NCBI GenBank assembly: GCA_947480335.1
Contig: CANKCB010000004.1
Coordinates: forward strand, 157,955-221,954
Origin: Gammaproteobacteria bacterium
GTDB taxonomy: Bacteria > Pseudomonadota > Gammaproteobacteria > Eutrophobiales > Eutrophobiaceae
Direction of reading: 5' to 3'
Length of the DNA: 64,000 nt
Under the pieces are notes generated by a model that had not been told where the DNA came from, ran no database searches, and worked only from the letters and a program-made list of their open reading frames with translations. Position 1 is the stretch's first letter. Every line of letters starts with the position of its first letter. This document shows, in pieces, positions 61,107-64,000 of the stretch. Made by a program: the position numbers and the translations under genes.

Positions 61107-61530
61107 CAGTACCCCCTAAAAAATAAAGTAAAACAACACGCGAAAATCAGTCCGGAACATTATGCGTCTTTTACATCGTTGTCAACTTGGTCAAACCAGA
61201 TTTTCTCTACTGAAATCTGACCGTAATAAACGGATACGCAAACTCGAATCAGGCCGATCTTTTAGACGGTAATTTTAATGTAAGTGGTTTATTTATAAAG
61301 AATATATCCACATGGAATGGATAAGCTTGGCTCTGCAATCTGAACTAGGTGCCACCGGGAAATCAGGTTATTGAGTCAAGACTGAACCGGGTAGAAATCA
61401 TAATATTTCCTCGATCAAAATCCAGTCACTACCGAAGCACTCTAATACCTGAAAAAATCAACCGACTCAGGCGTTGATAATCTGAATGAAACATCCGCTG
61501 TGAGACTGTGTATCGGCAGGTGTTCTGAGT
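61107..61530. other. Intergenic region (424 bp)
   Basis: Upstream region of the 666-aa amidohydrolase. Contains its promoter (listed) and a TACGCAAA string. No gene and no clear terminator for the isomerase gene that ends at 61531. Confidence 0.5.
61157..61185 (-). promoter_or_regulatory. Sigma70 promoter of the 666-aa amidohydrolase gene
   Basis: TTGACA (61185-61180), 17-nt spacer, TAATGT (61162-61157) on the minus strand, leader about 45 nt. Confidence 0.7.
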
Positions 61531-62469
61531 CTAACCGTCCAGTCGTTCCGGGTAGGTTGCAACACCGCTCGCATCCCTGATTTGAATTAACTTGTCCGGC
61601 AAGCGTTCATGACGGATTTCATTTTCCAGTTGGTCATAAACCTCATTCAGATCGGGCGCACTGGCTATCTTGCGTTTATAGATGATCAACAGATGATAGG
61701 CTGTCCCGTCAGAAACCGGGCCAGTGAGTTCATTCACATTCGAGTTATAAACCGCCCGCTCAAACTCAGACAATGGCACCAGATGTTCCCTTTCAAAACA
61801 ACCTACATCGCCACCATTCTTTACGGAGGTAGAATCGGTACTGTTTTGTCTGGCCAGTTCAGCGAAATCAGCCCCACCTTTCAGTTCAGCCAGTAGCCTT
61901 TTAGCGTTGTCCAAATCAGCAACAACTATGTGGCGCATGCAATTCTGCTCTGGTGTTGCCAGTGAATCCTGCACATCGTGATGCATCACAACGACTTCAC
62001 CTGGCCGAACTTCAATTTCTTTCAATAGTTGCGCCGAGAGCAATGACACCTGTTGCTTCTCCCTTAACAACCGTTTAAGAATTTGCTCATCAACATTGTT
62101 ACCTGCATCTGATCTGATTTTTCCCAGCAATTCCTCAAACTGTGATTTTACATCCTCATCACTGACAGCAATATTACGGTGCTCGGCTTCCTGAATCAGC
62201 GCCATTTCGTTGGCGCGTTGACCAAAAAATTGTTTTCGTAATAAGGCCAGTTGCTCAGGACCGGTTTTGCTGAAGGCTATACCCTGTTGCGCAGCAAGCA
62301 ATCTCACCGCAACATTAAACAGGCTGTCAAACTCGCTCCTTGTTACAGCCTGCTTGCCTAGCTCGATGACAACCGGATCAACAACGTTCTGGGCGGTTAC
62401 CAGACTATCAACCAACAGTAGTACCAATCCCAGAAAAACAGAAACTAACCCGGCTTTACCTCTCCGCAT
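61531..62469 (-). CDS. Exported parvulin-type peptidyl-prolyl isomerase (312 aa)
   Basis: Paralogue of the protein at 40288. ATG 62469 gives a clean signal peptide (SLVTAQ), though its ribosome site is poor; GTG 62535, overlapping the amidohydrolase end by 11 bp, is the alternative. Rotamase motifs: CMRHIVVADLDNA, GGADFAELARQNS, GGDVGCFEREHL, YHLLIIYK. Cys177 and Cys224 match Cys189 and Cys236 of the paralogue. MHHD at 162-165 is also shared. Its coupling to an exported amidohydrolase suggests it helps that enzyme fold in the periplasm (inference). Confidence 0.88.
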   Translation of the reverse strand: MRRGKAGLVSVFLGLVLLLVDSLVTAQNVVDPVVIELGKQAVTRSEFDSLFNVAVRLLAAQQGIAFSKTGPEQLALLRKQFFGQRANEMALIQEAEHRNIAVSDEDVKSQFEELLGKIRSDAGNNVDEQILKRLLREKQQVSLLSAQLLKEIEVRPGEVVVMHHDVQDSLATPEQNCMRHIVVADLDNAKRLLAELKGGADFAELARQNSTDSTSVKNGGDVGCFEREHLVPLSEFERAVYNSNVNELTGPVSDGTAYHLLIIYKRKIASAPDLNEVYDQLENEIRHERLPDKLIQIRDASGVATYPERLDG

Positions 62470-62524
62470 AAAGATCGAAAAATTCCCGTTTCCTTTGTTT
62501 CTAAAAACCCGTATTGCAGCCAGG

Positions 62525-63934
62525 TTATTTAGCACCCTGCTTTTCTACAGGATTAAATTCCGGATCCTTGTAGCGGGTTTCACCGGATAGCACTGTCATA
62601 ATGACCTTATTGTCTCGTATTTCGGTATTGGGGCCTGACAGGTAATCCTTGTCGATCACCGCAAAGTCAGCGTATTTGCCCACTTCCAGACTGCCGATCA
62701 ATTCCTCGGCATAATGGAATTCGGCAGAACGGTAGGTAAACAATTTCAATGCCGTAACCCTGTCCACACCTTCTTCCGGCTGGAATACTTCACCCTGGCC
62801 AAATTTTTCCGACACGGATCTTTCGGCTTCCTGACCTTTGGAAATTTCACGATTGACATAGATATCCATCAAACCAAAGTAGGTATTGGGTTTTGGATAG
62901 CCAATTTCACCTTCGCCAACAACCTTGACACCCTGATCCAGCAATGTCTTGATTGGACCCAGGAATTTCCAGCCCGGCTCACCATAATTCTGACGAATGT
63001 TGTCTGGCTCTATCGCTAACGCACGCCGCAGATTGATTGGCACATAGATATTATATTTCTTCCAGGCAGCCACGACGTCCGGCACCGCACCTGTCATGGT
63101 GCCATGTGCAAACCCGTGACGGGATTTGCGCACATAGTCCAGTGTCAGCACGCCCGGATTACGCTTCATCGCGTCTTCCAGTTCCCTGACAAAAATCCTG
63201 AATGCATTACTGCCCACCCCGTGTACACCAACGAAGCGCCAGCCTGAACGCAACCCGCGTATCAACACCTGTACCACCGGCGAGCTGAAGTCCGGACAGA
63301 TTTCGACAACTTTTTTAACCTCGTTCGCATCCACACCTGGCTTGGCCGGCAAATCATCACCGAGACAGGCGCGATTCGGTGCATCCCATTCGCCTTCACT
63401 ACTGATACCGCGTAACCATAACCAGGGATTGGCGGCCATACCCTGCCATTGCACACCAATGGTTGAATATAAACCGGCCGCCGCTGCAGCCGGTAGTGGC
63501 TGGGTTGCTGTCTCTATGCTCCAGGCAAACCGGACCGGCAATCGGCCATCCTCACGCAGGATATGCTGGAACCCGGTCACTTGATCCGCTGTCTCCAGTC
63601 GCGATCCAAATGTGGTCATACCACCTCTGGAGTAATACTCATCGGCGAGTATCTTGAATCCCTCCGCAAACTGCGGTGGAGTTGGCTGCTCACGCAACAG
63701 ATTGTTGATATGCGCGCTTAATGCAGCCTGAATTATGATAGAGCGTTCACCCGGTTTCTCCATGCCTCTGGACTGACCATTGACTGAGTCAACAAAGTCC
63801 GGCCACATTTCTACAATCTTTTCAGTGGCCATATCATTGAACATTAATACTCGGTGACTGGCCTGCGCCGTCATTCCAAAACCCAGCAACAGCATCAGTC
63901 CGATTACACCCTTTAATATGTCAGTCGTTTTCAT
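62525..63934 (-). CDS. N-terminally shortened exported amidohydrolase-like protein (469 aa)
   Basis: Homologous to residues 305-736 of the amidohydrolase at 20453: SHRVLMFN matches SHRNILLN, then VHGVGSNAFRIFV, RHGFAHGTMTGAVPDV, VKVVGEGEIGYPKPN, YRSAEFHYAEELIGSLEVGKYADFAVIDKDY. It has its own signal peptide (GMTAQAS) joined directly to that point and a proper start (ATG 63934, GGGGAG upstream), so it is a designed gene, not a pseudogene. It lacks the N-terminal beta-sandwich half and the HxH metal motif. Another gene ends 18 bp upstream and may supply the missing part (inference; it lies outside the window). Confidence 0.85.
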   Translation of the reverse strand: MKTTDILKGVIGLMLLLGFGMTAQASHRVLMFNDMATEKIVEMWPDFVDSVNGQSRGMEKPGERSIIIQAALSAHINNLLREQPTPPQFAEGFKILADEYYSRGGMTTFGSRLETADQVTGFQHILREDGRLPVRFAWSIETATQPLPAAAAAGLYSTIGVQWQGMAANPWLWLRGISSEGEWDAPNRACLGDDLPAKPGVDANEVKKVVEICPDFSSPVVQVLIRGLRSGWRFVGVHGVGSNAFRIFVRELEDAMKRNPGVLTLDYVRKSRHGFAHGTMTGAVPDVVAAWKKYNIYVPINLRRALAIEPDNIRQNYGEPGWKFLGPIKTLLDQGVKVVGEGEIGYPKPNTYFGLMDIYVNREISKGQEAERSVSEKFGQGEVFQPEEGVDRVTALKLFTYRSAEFHYAEELIGSLEVGKYADFAVIDKDYLSGPNTEIRDNKVIMTVLSGETRYKDPEFNPVEKQGAK

Positions 63935-63952
63935 CGTCTCTCTCCCCTTCCC

Positions 63953-64000
63953 TTATTCCGGCAACTTCACAACGTTCTTCACTACCGGCTCACCGTTCGG
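63953..64000 (-). CDS. 3' end of an unidentified gene (runs off right edge)
   Basis: The only open minus-strand frame reaching the edge encodes PNGEPVVKNVVKLPE and then TAA (63955-63953), 18 bp before the shortened amidohydrolase. The other two frames stop within 18 bases. The product cannot be identified; an N-terminal half of an amidohydrolase is one possibility. Confidence 0.5.
   Translation of the reverse strand, partial: PNGEPVVKNVVKLPE

Noticed and set aside
1..64000. CRISPR arrays, tRNA/rRNA genes, insertion sequences, prophage, integrase or toxin-antitoxin genes
   Set aside because: None seen: no regularly spaced repeats, no transposase or integrase motifs, no cloverleaf-like conserved blocks in the gaps.

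Overview
The window looks like chromosomal DNA of a mid-GC, aerobic or facultative Gammaproteobacterium of the marine/environmental type (inference). It has three large TonB-dependent receptors sharing the same N-terminal box, class I c-type cytochromes, two MoxR/VWA operons, an FNR/Anr-type box and compact operons with 1-11 bp overlaps. There are no rRNA or tRNA genes, no insertion sequence, no phage gene and no CRISPR array. Both edges cut genes. All assignments come from reading the sequence; no database search was possible.

Region 1 (1-12034, all minus) is an exported set: two DUF1592-type proteins with CxxCH motifs (one cut by the left edge), a Tat-exported DUF1552 protein, an ankyrin-repeat protein, a TonB receptor, a small LPMO-like copper protein and a metallo-beta-lactamase-fold protein with altered metal ligands. 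The DUF1592-DUF1552-ankyrin transcript has a well-placed FNR-like box. Region 2 (12553-14359, plus) has a small cytochrome c and an exported CxxCH protein of unknown function. Region 3 (14396-20060, minus) is MoxR-DUF58-(BatD-like fusion)-VWA-VWA. A second version (50839-58345) adds a HupE-like membrane protein and two accessory proteins at its promoter-proximal end.

Region 4 (20453-50572) plus 58581 to the right edge is an accessory uptake/catabolic island. It holds five YtcJ-like amidohydrolases, three bicupin paralogues, an EutA-like reactivase without EutBC, two complete tripartite tricarboxylate transporters (TctABC), two parvulin-type isomerases, a fumarylpyruvate-hydrolase-like FAH protein, a class II aldolase, an FAD monooxygenase and two more TonB receptors. 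A plausible reading is outer-membrane uptake of an unknown organic compound, periplasmic trimming by amidohydrolases, TctABC import and cytoplasmic ring or acid catabolism. The substrate is not evident.

The most novel points are: (i) a family of three small exported, C-terminally anchored proteins with a DPxTG motif, each next to and co-directional with an amidohydrolase, one translationally coupled to it; (ii) two amidohydrolases whose metal-binding HxH is replaced by DGD, and one that lacks the whole N-terminal half; (iii) an orphan EutA beside a bicupin; (iv) a recurring TTGTGCAA-type motif in the promoter regions of the island and its neighbours.
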